Shown here piece by piece: positions 14,290-24,200 of a stretch of DNA of 33,517 bases. The position numbers were made by a program, and so were the translations under genes. The stretch is from IMG/VR virus record IMGVR_UViG_3300032284_001592, positions 1 through 33,517 of that record, one strand, 5' to 3'. Each line of letters starts with the position of its first letter. Position 1 is the stretch's first letter. The DNA is from a virus. The notes under the pieces are model-generated. The model was not told the DNA's origin and made no database searches. It saw nothing but the letters and a program-made list of their open reading frames with translations.

Positions 14290-15396
14290 ATGTTTGATGC
14301 TATCAAACCATTGTTGGATGCAGGCATTATCAACGAGGACACCAAAGTAGCTATTAACGAAGCATGGGAAGCCAAGCTAAGTGAAGCTAAAGAAGCTGTT
14401 CGCGCTGAATTGCGTGAGGAATTTGCTCAGCGTTATGAGCATGATAAATCTACTATGGTTGAAGCTCTTGACAACATGGTTACCGAGGCTTTGTCTGCGG
14501 AAATTAAAGAATTCCAAGACGAGAAACAAGCTCTAGCAGAAGATCGTGTGAAGTTCCGTACTCACATGCTTGAAAGCGCAGGAAAGTTTGACAACTTCAT
14601 GGTTGCTAAACTATCTGCAGAGATCAAGGAATTGCGCGAAGATCGTAAACAGTATCAAAACTCAATCAAGAGTCTAGAGAAGTTTGTTATCGAAGCCCTT
14701 TCTACAGAGATCAAAGAGTTTGAACAGGATAAGAAAGCAGTTGTTGAAGCTCGTGTACGTCTAGTACGCGAAGGTAAACAAAAACTTGGTCAATTGAAAT
14801 CTGATTTCATCGCCAAGAGCTCACGTCTTGTTAAAGAAGCTATTGCAACCAGCCTAGAGACTGAGTTAACTCAGTTGAAGGAAGACATCCAAACTGCTCG
14901 TGAGAACAATTTTGGTCGTCGTTTGTTTGAAGCATTCGCAGGCGAATTCGCTGTTACTCACCTAAATGAGAACAAAGAAATTGCTAAACTGCAAACTGCT
15001 GTAAAACAAAAAGAGCAACAACTTAAAGAAGCTAAATCAATCATGGAAAGAACATCCATGCTTGTTGAAAGCAAAGAGAAAGAAATTAAAGTTATCAAGG
15101 AATCACAAGATCGTAAGGCTAAACTGAACGCTCTATTGAAACCATTGAACGAAGAGAAAGCTACCATTATGAGTGAGCTTCTCGAAAATGTTCAGACCGA
15201 TCGTCTTCAGTCTGCATTTGAAAAGTATCTACCGGCTGTACTTACAAACGGTCCATCCAAGGCACAGGCAGTTAAATCAGCCATGCTAACAGAAGGTCGT
15301 AAGGAAGTAACTGGAGATAAAACTACTGCTAAGGTCAGCGCATCTGATGATACCACTAACGTGATTGATATCAAGCGTTTAGCAGGGCTTAAATAA
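14290..15396 (+). CDS. 22: Prohead scaffold/core protein gp22
   Basis: A 368-aa, almost entirely helical charged protein; T4 gp22 is 269 aa. It lies between gp21 and gp23 and begins FDAIKPLLDAGIINEDTK, typical of the family. A motif LSxEIKEx recurs at residues 68, 108 and 137, so the extra length partly comes from internal duplication. It nucleates capsid assembly and is then degraded by gp21. A good ribosome site (AGGAGAAGG) precedes the ATG. Confidence 0.9.
   Translation: MFDAIKPLLDAGIINEDTKVAINEAWEAKLSEAKEAVRAELREEFAQRYEHDKSTMVEALDNMVTEALSAEIKEFQDEKQALAEDRVKFRTHMLESAGKFDNFMVAKLSAEIKELREDRKQYQNSIKSLEKFVIEALSTEIKEFEQDKKAVVEARVRLVREGKQKLGQLKSDFIAKSSRLVKEAIATSLETELTQLKEDIQTARENNFGRRLFEAFAGEFAVTHLNENKEIAKLQTAVKQKEQQLKEAKSIMERTSMLVESKEKEIKVIKESQDRKAKLNALLKPLNEEKATIMSELLENVQTDRLQSAFEKYLPAVLTNGPSKAQAVKSAMLTEGRKEVTGDKTTAKVSASDDTTNVIDIKRLAGLK
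15388..15395 (+). promoter_or_regulatory. Variant late promoter for gp23
   Basis: CTTAAATA, identical to the element before gp20, lies 26 nt before the gp23 ATG and overlaps the end of gp22. A private promoter for the abundant capsid protein would match T4 practice. Confidence 0.45.
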
Positions 15397-15420
15397 CCCT
15401 AAACAGGAGAAGGAAAAATT

Positions 15421-16632
15421 ATGACAACCGCACTATTAGAGAGCCGTTGGGGCGAAACCAAAGAAGCCCTGCTAGAAGGCCTACAAGGTTCACGTAGAAC
15501 CTCCATGAGTGTTGTATTAGAAAACACTCGCAAGTACTTGGCAGAAAGTGCTACCTCAGGTGGCACATCAGCAGGTAACGTAGCAACACTTAACCGTGTT
15601 ATTCTACCAGTTATCCGTCGTGTTATGCCAACAGTTATTGCAAACGAAATCGTTGGTATCCAGCCAATGACAGGTCCAGTTGCACAGATCCACACATTGC
15701 GTGTACGTTATGCTGATAGCATGACTGACAGCAGTGGTTATGGTACAAGCACACAATCTGGTGACGAGGCATTGTCTCCGTTCAAGATTGCTGTAGCTTA
15801 CTCTGGTGTTACAGGCTCTTCAGCTGGTAACTTCGGTGGAACAAGCACAACAGGTGGCCCATCTTCAACAGCAACACTTGAAGGTTTGCCAGGTAACCGT
15901 TTGAACGTTCAAATCTTGAAACAAGTTGTAGAAGCGAAAACTCGCAAGCTATCAGCTCGTTGGACATTTGAAGCCGCGCAAGATGCACAATCAATGCACG
16001 GTCTAGACGTTGAAGCAGAAATCATGGCCGCTTTGGCACAAGAGATCACAGTTGAGATCGACCAAGAGATCCTAGGTTCACTACGTTCATTGGCCGCAAC
16101 TGAGTACACATTTGACCAGTCAGCTGTGTCAGGTACAGCTACATTCGTTGGTGACGAACACGCCGCTTTGGCAGTTCTTATCAACCGTGCTAGTAACTTG
16201 ATCGCACAACGCACACGTCGTGGTGCTGGTAACTGGGCAGTTGTATCTAGCGCCGCATTGACAGTATTGCAATCTGCAACTACTTCAGCGTTTGCTCGTA
16301 CAACAGAAGGTACATTTGAAGCTCCTACAAACACCAAGTTTGTTGGTACATTGAATGGCGCAATGCGCATTTATGTTGATAGCTATGCTAGCGACAGCCA
16401 GTCAGTATTGGTTGGATACAAAGGTTCTAGCGAGGCTGATGCGGCCGCGTTCTATTGCCCATACATTCCTCTAATGAGTTCTGGTGTTGTTCTAGATCCA
16501 TCAACATTCGAACCAGTAGTTGGCTTCATGACACGCTATGGATATGTTGAGTTGACAAACACAGCATCATCTCTAGGTAATGCCGCTGATTACTTGAGCG
16601 AAATCGCTGTTGCGAACTTGAGCTTCCAGTAA
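15421..16632 (+). CDS. 23: Major capsid protein gp23
   Basis: A 403-aa protein; T4 gp23 is 521 aa, and short versions are usual in environmental T4-like phages. Family stretches are LNRVILPVIRRVMPTVIANEIVGIQPMTGP, QIHTLRVRYAD, VEAKTRKLSARWTFEAAQD, and LTNTASSLGNAADYLSEIAV near the end. LAE at 40-42 followed by Ser fits the gp21 cleavage rule and would give a mature subunit of about 361 aa. It has a strong ribosome site (AGGAGAAGG). A rho-independent terminator follows at 16675. Confidence 0.95.
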   Translation: MTTALLESRWGETKEALLEGLQGSRRTSMSVVLENTRKYLAESATSGGTSAGNVATLNRVILPVIRRVMPTVIANEIVGIQPMTGPVAQIHTLRVRYADSMTDSSGYGTSTQSGDEALSPFKIAVAYSGVTGSSAGNFGGTSTTGGPSSTATLEGLPGNRLNVQILKQVVEAKTRKLSARWTFEAAQDAQSMHGLDVEAEIMAALAQEITVEIDQEILGSLRSLAATEYTFDQSAVSGTATFVGDEHAALAVLINRASNLIAQRTRRGAGNWAVVSSAALTVLQSATTSAFARTTEGTFEAPTNTKFVGTLNGAMRIYVDSYASDSQSVLVGYKGSSEADAAAFYCPYIPLMSSGVVLDPSTFEPVVGFMTRYGYVELTNTASSLGNAADYLSEIAVANLSFQ

Positions 16633-16674
16633 TATTGGAATAAACTTTTTACCCTCGGGATGGGAAGTTACACT

Positions 16675-16697
16675 AAAGCGCCGCAAGGCGCTTTTTT
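16675..16697 (+). terminator. Rho-independent terminator after gp23
   Basis: AAAGCGCC-GCAA-GGCGC followed by TTTTTT: a GC-rich stem with a 4-nt loop and a T-run, 43 nt after the capsid stop codon. Confidence 0.88.
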
Positions 16698-16708
16698 GTT
16701 GAGCAAAA

Positions 16709-16736
16709 AAATAGCCCAGGGTCAACTGGGCTATTT
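16709..16736. terminator. Second hairpin after gp23, possibly bidirectional
   Basis: AAATAGCCCAG and CTGGGCTATTT form a perfect 11-bp stem with a 6-nt loop, flanked by A-runs and T-runs. It could back up the preceding terminator on either strand. Confidence 0.6.
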
Positions 16737-16821
16737 AAAACTAACAGGAGTATGGAATGCAGTCTGACTTGCACAACATGTATGTATTATATGACGTAGA
16801 AAGGTAGAACACAAGTTTTCT

Positions 16822-16829
16822 GATAAATA
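16822..16829 (+). promoter_or_regulatory. Late promoter for the first virion gene after gp23
   Basis: GATAAATA lies 81 nt before the chosen ATG at 16910. The leader would contain the small hairpin GCGG-TCCCCA-CCGC (16865-16878). Confidence 0.55.
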
Positions 16830-16909
16830 TATTTGTTCATAAGTCATTGTCTCTTAGAGATTTTGCGGTCCCCACCGCGAGGCCTAGAACGCTAACAAGG
16901 AGAAAACAA

Positions 16910-17650
16910 ATGGGACGTCCTATTAAACAGAAGTGGTTAAATCCACAAACATACACATACGGTCAAGGACAAGGCGCCGGTGTGTTAGGTGGTGTTGGTG
17001 GTCAGAAGATTGCCGCAACCTCAGGTAACATTACACTAAACAGCATCACACGTGGCACAGGATATTATGCCGCTAACGTGAGTGCAACTATTGCCGCACC
17101 TGATCTTGATGATGGTGTACGAGCTACTGTAAGCACAGTATATTTGTTTGCTAACGGTGCTGTTAAATCGGTTGGGTTAGGCACAGTGGGTTCTGGATAT
17201 ACAACTACTAATCCAGCAATCACATTCTTTGGTGCTAACTCAGGCGCCGCAAGTGCAACAGCAACATTGGCCAATGCTAACTGGACTCCAGCCATACGTG
17301 GTAATGCCTGGTTCACTGGTACAACAACCGGTGACTATAATGCTGACTTTGTACGTCAGCGTGGTAGCAAGAGTTTTATCATGGCCAATGCCACAGCGGT
17401 TCATCAGACACTCAAACTACAAAGCAATATTGCAACAACCGGTACAGGTTCTAGCTATTCTACACTAGGTCCACAGCATGCTGGGTTTGTAACCATTGGT
17501 GCAGAGTTTGCTGATGGAAGCACATTTGCAATCAGCAAGATCACTGATCGTGTGGTACACAGTTCAACTGGTCAAGTTTACAAGTGGACTTTTGGCACAG
17601 CGGCCAATGTAAGTGCTAGCAACATCACAGTGAAAATTAACAACGTTTAA
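16910..17650 (+). CDS. Virion structural protein with GxGY beta repeats
   Basis: 246 aa from ATG 16910, chosen because AAGGAG lies 7 nt upstream. The in-frame TTG at 16847 has no ribosome site. It begins MGRPIKQKW, a start I associate with small structural proteins of environmental T4-like phages. Two copies of a beta motif occur, ITRGTGYYAANVS and LGTVGSGYTTTNPAITFFG, each followed by an Ala/Thr-rich strand. Then comes ADFVRQRGSKSFIMAN and a C-terminal beta region. It is probably a decoration, neck or tail component. Exact role unknown. Confidence 0.72.
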   Translation: MGRPIKQKWLNPQTYTYGQGQGAGVLGGVGGQKIAATSGNITLNSITRGTGYYAANVSATIAAPDLDDGVRATVSTVYLFANGAVKSVGLGTVGSGYTTTNPAITFFGANSGAASATATLANANWTPAIRGNAWFTGTTTGDYNADFVRQRGSKSFIMANATAVHQTLKLQSNIATTGTGSSYSTLGPQHAGFVTIGAEFADGSTFAISKITDRVVHSSTGQVYKWTFGTAANVSASNITVKINNV

Positions 17651-17671
17651 TCTAAACACTAGGTAAAACAC

Positions 17672-17698
17672 AATGGCTACTTCGGTAGCCATTTGTCT
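17672..17698 (+). terminator. Rho-independent terminator with UUCG loop
   Basis: AATGGCTAC-TTCG-GTAGCCATT is a 9-bp stem capped by a stable UUCG tetraloop and followed by a T-rich tail. Confidence 0.8.
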
Positions 17699-17719
17699 TT
17701 TGTGCTCCACTCAATCTAA

Positions 17720-17727
17720 CATAAATA
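17720..17727 (+). promoter_or_regulatory. Late promoter for the 217-aa fibre-like gene
   Basis: CATAAATA lies 20 nt before the ATG at 17747. Confidence 0.65.
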
Positions 17728-17746
17728 AAGCAAACGGCCTACAACT

Positions 17747-18400
17747 ATGAGTATAATTAAAAATTCTGGCGGACCATACGTCATCCATACAATCAATCTA
17801 ACTGATCCAATTATTTTGGATTCAGGTAATGTGATTGTGAATGGCAATTTGTTTGTCCGTGGTAACACCACAACTATCAGCACCACAAATACCACTTTGT
17901 ACGATAACATCATTGAGCTTAATTCTGGCCTAGTAGGAACAGGACAAGGCCCAACACTGAATGCAGGCATACAGGTCGATCGTGGTACAAGTCCGAACGT
18001 TTCTATTATCTGGAATGAAGGAACGCAGAACTGGACAGTAACTAACAACGGAACAACATTTTATAACATTGTTGCAACCACAACTGGTAATACCAGAGTT
18101 GTTGATGATGCAAGTCCACAGCTGGGTGGAAACTTAAACACAGCCACCTATGCGATTGTTAACAACAACTCAAACAATATCTATATAGATCCAACAGTTG
18201 CACTACAGCTGGATGGTAATTTGCAGATGAAAAAATATGTCGGCGGTGGTACACCTACTTCTGTTAACAATTATGTGCTAATGACAGCATCAAATACCAG
18301 CACTGGTGGAACAGGACTTTTTATCACAACCGACGACGGAATTGTAAACCAAGAATTAATTACAAAATCTAGAGCAGTTGTTTACGCCATTATCTTTTAG
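17747..18400 (+). CDS. Fibre/virion structural protein carrying a shared fibre module
   Basis: A 217-aa beta-rich, Asn/Thr-rich protein. GNLFVRGNTTTISTTNTTLYDNIIELNSG (about residues 35-65), then AGIQVDRG and IIWNEGTQNW, is a module also present in the 1436-aa and last fibre genes. The C-terminal part (LGGNLNTATYAIVNN, DGNLQMKKYVGGG) resembles generic tail-fibre repeats. No signal peptide or enzyme motif is seen. No clear ribosome site precedes the ATG. It starts a three-gene unit with the next two genes. A fibre or tail-tip accessory role is inferred. Confidence 0.68.
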   Translation: MSIIKNSGGPYVIHTINLTDPIILDSGNVIVNGNLFVRGNTTTISTTNTTLYDNIIELNSGLVGTGQGPTLNAGIQVDRGTSPNVSIIWNEGTQNWTVTNNGTTFYNIVATTTGNTRVVDDASPQLGGNLNTATYAIVNNNSNNIYIDPTVALQLDGNLQMKKYVGGGTPTSVNNYVLMTASNTSTGGTGLFITTDDGIVNQELITKSRAVVYAIIF

Positions 18401-18408
18401 GAACCAAC

Positions 18409-18720
18409 ATGTCAATAGCAGGAAATTTACTTCAAAATACAAGCACAACCATTGTGTATACCAGCGCCGGTAATAGTGCTGTGACCACTGCATATCTATG
18501 CAATACCAGTGGATCTGCGGTACAGGCAAACGTATATGCAGTCCCGAGCACAGCCACAGCAAACGTAAAAAATCAAATCTACGCAAACCTAACAGTTGCT
18601 GGCTATGATACCTACGTAATGGAATGGGAAAGATTATTGTTTAACAATGGTGATACTCTACAGATTAAACCAACTGTGGCAAATGCAGTCAGTGTAACAG
18701 TCAGCTTCACAGGAATTTAA
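18409..18720 (+). CDS. Small beta-rich virion protein
   Basis: A 103-aa protein (AYLCNTSGSAVQANVYAVPS, then YDTYVMEWERLLFNNGDTLQIKP), predicted all-beta and compact. Small proteins of this style occur in structural clusters of environmental T4-like phages. It lies 8 nt after the preceding gene with AGGAA as ribosome site and is followed at 1 nt by the next, so the three are co-translated. Function unknown. Confidence 0.65.
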   Translation: MSIAGNLLQNTSTTIVYTSAGNSAVTTAYLCNTSGSAVQANVYAVPSTATANVKNQIYANLTVAGYDTYVMEWERLLFNNGDTLQIKPTVANAVSVTVSFTGI

Positions 18721-18721
18721 T

Positions 18722-19189
18722 ATGGGACGTTTTGCTAGTAATCGTCAGATAAAAGGACAGAGCTATAGTGTACAGCTACCTCAGGCCACGACAGCATTCA
18801 ACTACGGTAACCCAGCAGTGGTTGGTTCTATTAGATTTGTAACAGATACCAACGTGGTACAGTACTACGACGCTACAAACAGCATCTGGCAAACATTTGC
18901 CAAAGTTGGCAATGCAACTATCAAGAAAGACAGCTCACTAACTCCACAAGGTGGCGGAGCAACCCTGTCAACACCAAACAGCGTTCTAACCACATTCACC
19001 ATGTCTGTTGCGTATGCCGCAGGATCAGAATCTCAGGTATTGGTCTTCCTAGGCGGTGTTTATCAAAATCCTGGAGTTGCATACACTTTCAGTGGTAGTG
19101 CTAGTACCACTATCACATTTACATCTGCTCCGCCAACCGGACAAGTCCTGGTAATATTACACAATTTTGCAAGTACTACAACGCCTTAA
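18722..19189 (+). CDS. Small fibre-associated protein sharing modules with the fibres
   Basis: A 155-aa protein beginning MGRFASNRQIKGQSYSVQLP. VVGSIRFVTDTNVVQYYD...W (about 37-60) is a short form of the G-x-x-R-x-N...E-Y-x-G...W motif of the two larger fibres. Residues about 85-150 (VLVFLGGVYQNPGVAYTFSG, ITFTSAPPTGQVLVIL) match a module in both the 654-aa and 1436-aa proteins. It may be a stand-alone fibre tip or adaptor. ATG follows the previous stop by one base, with AGGAA inside the previous gene. Confidence 0.68.
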   Translation: MGRFASNRQIKGQSYSVQLPQATTAFNYGNPAVVGSIRFVTDTNVVQYYDATNSIWQTFAKVGNATIKKDSSLTPQGGGATLSTPNSVLTTFTMSVAYAAGSESQVLVFLGGVYQNPGVAYTFSGSASTTITFTSAPPTGQVLVILHNFASTTTP

Positions 19190-19197
19190 TTGCTATC

Positions 19198-19205
19198 AAT
19201 AAATA
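19198..19205 (+). promoter_or_regulatory. Late promoter for the 654-aa fibre gene
   Basis: AATAAATA lies 20 nt before the ATG at 19225. Confidence 0.55.
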
Positions 19206-19224
19206 AGCAATAGGGAGTGTACTA

Positions 19225-21189
19225 ATGGCAATATCTCGAGTTGAAGGACCCATGCTCCTGACGAATTTAGATCGTCAGGGCGTTGATTTATCCTTCACTA
19301 CAAACCCAGGAACTGGAACACAAACATTGGTGTACATGGATTTCACCAATTTCAAGCTGGGTGTTAATACTGCCACGCTAGCAGAAGTTCTGACAGTAAA
19401 TGGAAACATTGTTGTTAATAACTGGATCAAAAGTCCAAGTGGAACCAATGCCAATATCTATATCATCCCAGACGGCAGTGGTAACGTTACCATCACCAAT
19501 GCTAACATTCGTTCAGGTAGCATCAATGGAACAACAATTGGTGCGACCACAACTGCCAATGCTTTCTTTTCCTACAGCAATGTAACTTCAAAATTCACAG
19601 CAGGACTGATACAGGCAACAAATATTGGTGCTAACTCTATTCCTGTATCCAATGGTGCGGCATTCTTTAGCGATCCTAAACTGCAATGGTTCTCTGCAAA
19701 CAGTACCTTGTTTGCTAACACCCTGATCACAGGAGGAACAGTTGGATACACCAACCTAAACATCACCGGGCAGTTTATCTATAATCCAGGAACAGCCAAC
19801 TATGTTCCTTTCTTCGCGGCAAACAACATGATGATTGTGAGCCCAGGACATCAGTACTTTGCAGGCAACAGCACATTAAGAGCAAATACAATAACCAGTC
19901 CTGGTCTTGCAACAGGTGGAATTCCTTTTGTAACCACAGGAAATACACTGGAAACGGGTAGCGGTCTGCTCTATGATGGCACCAATTTTAGTGTTCCAAC
20001 AGGCACGACCACAATTTCAAAATTGCAATTTGGTGCAACAGCAGACGGCCAAACAATATCAACCACGGTGATTGACGTTCCTCTGTATCTAAGACCGCAA
20101 GGACTTGGCACAGTTGATGTAAGCGGATTCCGTATTACCACACTAGCTGATCCGGTTAACAATACCGATGCGGCAACAAAAGAATATGTTGATGCCAGAA
20201 CTGTGGGCATTGGTGCAAACGTTATTACACAGGGAACAAGCAAGGTCAGTGTATTTGATCAATCCAATGATCCTAATAGCGGACTACCAACTGCTAATAT
20301 TGTGATAGCAGTCAATGGCGGTATTGTTGCACAATTTTTACCATATGCTCCGGCTACTTCTCCGGCACTAACAGGCTATAGTTATTTTGGTGACTGGCAA
20401 ATTTATAATAATACTCTGCAGGCCACCTACGGTGATGCAACCATTATTCCGGCTGGCACTGGTAAAGTTACCTTGCAAGCAACCACAGCAGTTAGTCTAC
20501 CAACGGGCGCAACAGGACAACGTCCGGTATTACCAGCCATCGGTGATTTTAGATTCAACAACGAACTAGGCACTGTAGAATGGTATAACGGTGCAACCTG
20601 GACTCCGGGCGCAAGTTCAACAACCACAGCTAGCCAGGTGTTTACTCCAGATGGCGTTAGCAAGATCTACACCCTATCACAAAATGCATCGAGTTCGTCT
20701 GTGCTAGTCATACTAAACGGTGTGATACAACAGGCTGATGTGGCATACGCAGTAACCGGCGGAACAACACTAACATTCTTGGCAGAAGCACCGCTAACAA
20801 CAGACATTGTAGAAATTAGGTATCTGGCGTCGAATATGATCTATTCGTCGAGCCCAACTTTTATCAATACAGCATTTGCAAATATTGCTACTGCACCTGG
20901 CGGCGGTACTGCACTTGATAGTTTTTACACAACCCAATATGTAGCATCCAGCTATCAGTTTGTGATAAAAAACACAACAACTGGACAGTATCAAATGGGC
21001 ACAGCCTATTTGGTACAAAACGGAATAACAGCCAACGTACAAACAACGATCCAGACCACAGTGGGTACGGCCAACACATTGATCACATGGTCAGCAACAG
21101 ACAGCCTGGGCTATGTGACCCTTAAAGCCACAGCTACTCTAGCAAACACCTACGTGAAACTCAGTAGAACATATTTCAACCAGCTCTAA
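19225..21189 (+). CDS. Tail fibre protein, 654 aa
   Basis: A beta-rich fibre. The N-terminal part (VEGPMLLTNLDRQGVDLSF, then VYMDFTNFKLGVNT) is probably the attachment region, followed by repeated shaft segments (GNIVVNNWIKS, GSGNVTITNANI). ADPVNNTDAATKEYVDART (about 310-330) is the D-A-x-T-K-x-Y-V-D motif common in phage fibres. Distal modules are GQRPVLPAIGDFRFNNELG...W, a VLVILNGVIQQADVAYAV domain, and a C-terminal domain (TALDSFYTTQYVASSYQFVI) shared with the 1436-aa protein. No S74 chaperone domain is seen. GGGAG precedes the ATG. Confidence 0.75.
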   Translation: MAISRVEGPMLLTNLDRQGVDLSFTTNPGTGTQTLVYMDFTNFKLGVNTATLAEVLTVNGNIVVNNWIKSPSGTNANIYIIPDGSGNVTITNANIRSGSINGTTIGATTTANAFFSYSNVTSKFTAGLIQATNIGANSIPVSNGAAFFSDPKLQWFSANSTLFANTLITGGTVGYTNLNITGQFIYNPGTANYVPFFAANNMMIVSPGHQYFAGNSTLRANTITSPGLATGGIPFVTTGNTLETGSGLLYDGTNFSVPTGTTTISKLQFGATADGQTISTTVIDVPLYLRPQGLGTVDVSGFRITTLADPVNNTDAATKEYVDARTVGIGANVITQGTSKVSVFDQSNDPNSGLPTANIVIAVNGGIVAQFLPYAPATSPALTGYSYFGDWQIYNNTLQATYGDATIIPAGTGKVTLQATTAVSLPTGATGQRPVLPAIGDFRFNNELGTVEWYNGATWTPGASSTTTASQVFTPDGVSKIYTLSQNASSSSVLVILNGVIQQADVAYAVTGGTTLTFLAEAPLTTDIVEIRYLASNMIYSSSPTFINTAFANIATAPGGGTALDSFYTTQYVASSYQFVIKNTTTGQYQMGTAYLVQNGITANVQTTIQTTVGTANTLITWSATDSLGYVTLKATATLANTYVKLSRTYFNQL

Positions 21190-21239
21190 TCTGGGTAGTT
21201 TACCTTTTTATGGTGTACAGCCCGGATTACGAGATTTTG

Positions 21240-21247
21240 GCTAAATA
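21240..21247 (+). promoter_or_regulatory. Variant late promoter for the 1436-aa fibre gene
   Basis: GCTAAATA lies 33 nt before the ATG at 21280. It is one of the weaker matches and is supported mainly by position. Confidence 0.35.
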
Positions 21248-21279
21248 GATGTAACACAAGTCTTTCAGGAGCTAGCTAA

Positions 21280-24200
21280 ATGGCTGTTACACGAATTAAT
21301 AATAATCAGATTGCCAATGCAACCATCATTGCCAGTCAAAAGGTTTCCCCAGGAACCATCGTAGATTCTCTATTTGCGGCGAACTTAAACATTAGTTCGA
21401 ATATTACCATCATTGGTAATTTGCAAGTTCAGGGAACTACTTCTACTGTTCAAAGCGTTAACACGCTGATCAACGACCCTATTGTTATTTTTAACAATGG
21501 CTACTCCGGAACACCTGCGTATGACGTGGGTATTTTGGTAAATCGCACATATCCATCATACTACAATGCGGCCTGGGTCTGGCGCGAAGCCAACGTTGGC
21601 TTCGCAGGTGTACTTACTTCTGAACTAGGCTCTACAACAGGCTCTATTAACAACACAACCTATGCTAACCTGATCATTGGTAACACTACCATTGAAGGCT
21701 ATAGTGTAAACTCTGTCAGCCCATCCAGTGGTGCATTTACTGTACACGGTGGTACTGGTATTAGTGCTAACTTGAACGTTGGCGGTACTGGCACAGGATT
21801 CGGACAATCATTTAACTCAGCAATAACAGCAATTAGCAGTAACACTGGTATTGTAAATATTACACAACTGTCAAGCACTCGTCCAGGCTTGATGATCACT
21901 GATACAAACAACAACGGTGCGTTGACTCTACGCACCGGCGCATTTGGCGGACAACTTGCCACATATGGTGGCACAAACAACGACATCTATATCCAGCCAA
22001 ACAGTGGCGCAAGTTTACACTTGGCCGCAGGTAACGGTGCAGTTATTGCCGAGAACGGTATTAACTCAACCAATCCTAACGTTGGTGCTATTGTGATAAC
22101 AGGTTCAGGTGGCATCGGTATTGGTGGTAACCTAAACGTTGGTACAGCTGGTGCATTTGAATTCAGCGCAGGATCAGCACACATTATCCTACAAAGTGCT
22201 CATACCAATGATATCGTAGTTGCTAAACACGTTCTTAAAACCGGTATTGGTGCAAACGTCACTGTGCTCGGTGCAGGCTCTGGTACAACCAGCATTGGTG
22301 TTAATTCAACCTTGCTGGGTTATGGTGCAGGACCAGCCGCAACAGGAACAAACGCAACCTACGTTGGTACACTAGCAGGTAACCTGGCAACAGGAACACA
22401 AAACGCATTCTTTGGCTACAATGCAGGTAGCCTGGTAACCTCAGGCACTAACAACGTGATTGTTGGTAGCTATGACGGTAACGTTATTGCCACACAAAGT
22501 AACCAAGTGGTTATAGCAGACGGTGCAGGCAATCCACGTGTTCGTATTGACAACACAGGCAATACATTTGTTGTCAGTGGTGTAAACAGCACAACAGCCA
22601 ACACAGGTGCATTCACTGTACAAGGTGGTGCGGGCATTGGTGGTAACCTAAACGTAGGTGGCGCGATCGGCCTAGCAAGCGGCCGTTTGATTGTTGATGC
22701 AACACAAACAGGTATTGTTATTGCGGCTAACACAGCAACATCAAGACTTGGAACAGGAACAACAGTAATTGGTCAATTGATCAACAGCACAAGTCCTGCC
22801 GCGATTGGACAAAATTCTACCATTGTTGGTTACAATGCATTTAATACAGGCAACGTAAGCGCAACTGGAATGACCATTGTTGGTGCCAGTGCAGGTGCCG
22901 CGGGCCCAGGACTTAACTCAACCTTCTATGGTTTGAATGCTGGTACACTTACAACTGGTGCATTGAACACACTTATCGGACCCAATGCTGGTAGTGCATT
23001 AACAACAGGCTCAGCAGTCACAGTACTTGGTGCAAACACCATGACTGGTATGAGCACAGTCAACAACTATGTGATGATCAGTGATGGTTCTGGTAACGGA
23101 CGCATCTCAGCTGACAACCAAGGTGTTGTAACAATATATGGTTCAACCAACTCTACTAACCCAGTAAACGGTGGCTTGATCGTACAAGGCGGACTTGGTG
23201 TTGGACTAGACACATTCATGGGCGGTAACCTAACAGTTTCCGGCAACCTAGTAGTACTAGGCATAACAACCACCACAAACAGTAATACAGTAACCATTGA
23301 AGACAGTACCATTGCATTGCACTTCTTTGCTAACCTGGTTCCGCTTAACTTTAACGATGGTAAAGATATTGGTGTTATCACCAACTACTATACCAATACA
23401 GCACAAAAATCATTCTTTGGATGGCAGAACAGTACCAGCAACTTTGTATACATTGACCGTGCAACAGAATCAGCTGGTAATGTAATATCCGGCACCTACG
23501 GTAACGTACAGTTTGGTAGCTTGTGGTTGAGTAACACCACAGCCAGTGGATCACAAACAACAGGCGCATTGGTTGTCAAAGGCGGTATTGGTGCAGGCGC
23601 ACTCAGCTACTTGAATAGCCTGGTTGTAGATAACAACCTAACAGCCAGTGGTGCCGGCGCACAAATCACATTCAGCCCAACTGGTGCAGGATCAATCACA
23701 GTTAATCCAGCAACACAAGGTGTAATGGACAACGTTAAGATTGGTGCAACAACACCGGCCAATGGAACATTTACCAATCTAGTAGTAAGCGGGTCAACTA
23801 CCCCAGCTGGATATAATGCAACATTCAGCGGACTTGGTTTTGTTAATGTAAGCCCAACAGGCACAACAGTTATTAACCCAACTGCAACTGGTAACATGGA
23901 CAACATGTATATCGGTAATACAACTCCACGCCAGGGTAACTTTACATCAGTATCAGTTGTTCAAGATCTGAAACTGAATGCATTTACTAGCAACAGCGCA
24001 TTGTTTGTTTCACAAGGTAACCTGAGTGTAGACCAAAAGAACGAAGCGTTCAACTTCCAGCGTTCAACTGGCAACACATTCGCAACAGTAGCACTGGGCG
24101 TTGGTCATAGCGCACAAGCTGACCTGTTGGTACAAGGTACTGATACTATTAACATCAAGTATCAGATTGATTCATACCTACCACAGAGTTTGACAGCGGC

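Noticed and set aside
16847-16909. Upstream TTG start extending the structural gene by 21 residues
   Set aside because: No ribosome site at the TTG, while ATG 16910 has AAGGAG and yields the familiar MGRPIK start. The extra segment includes a leader hairpin.
21187-21229. Terminator after the 654-aa fibre gene
   Set aside because: TAATCTGGG and CCCGGATTA can pair but with a 25-nt loop, one wobble pair and no T-run. Too weak to call.
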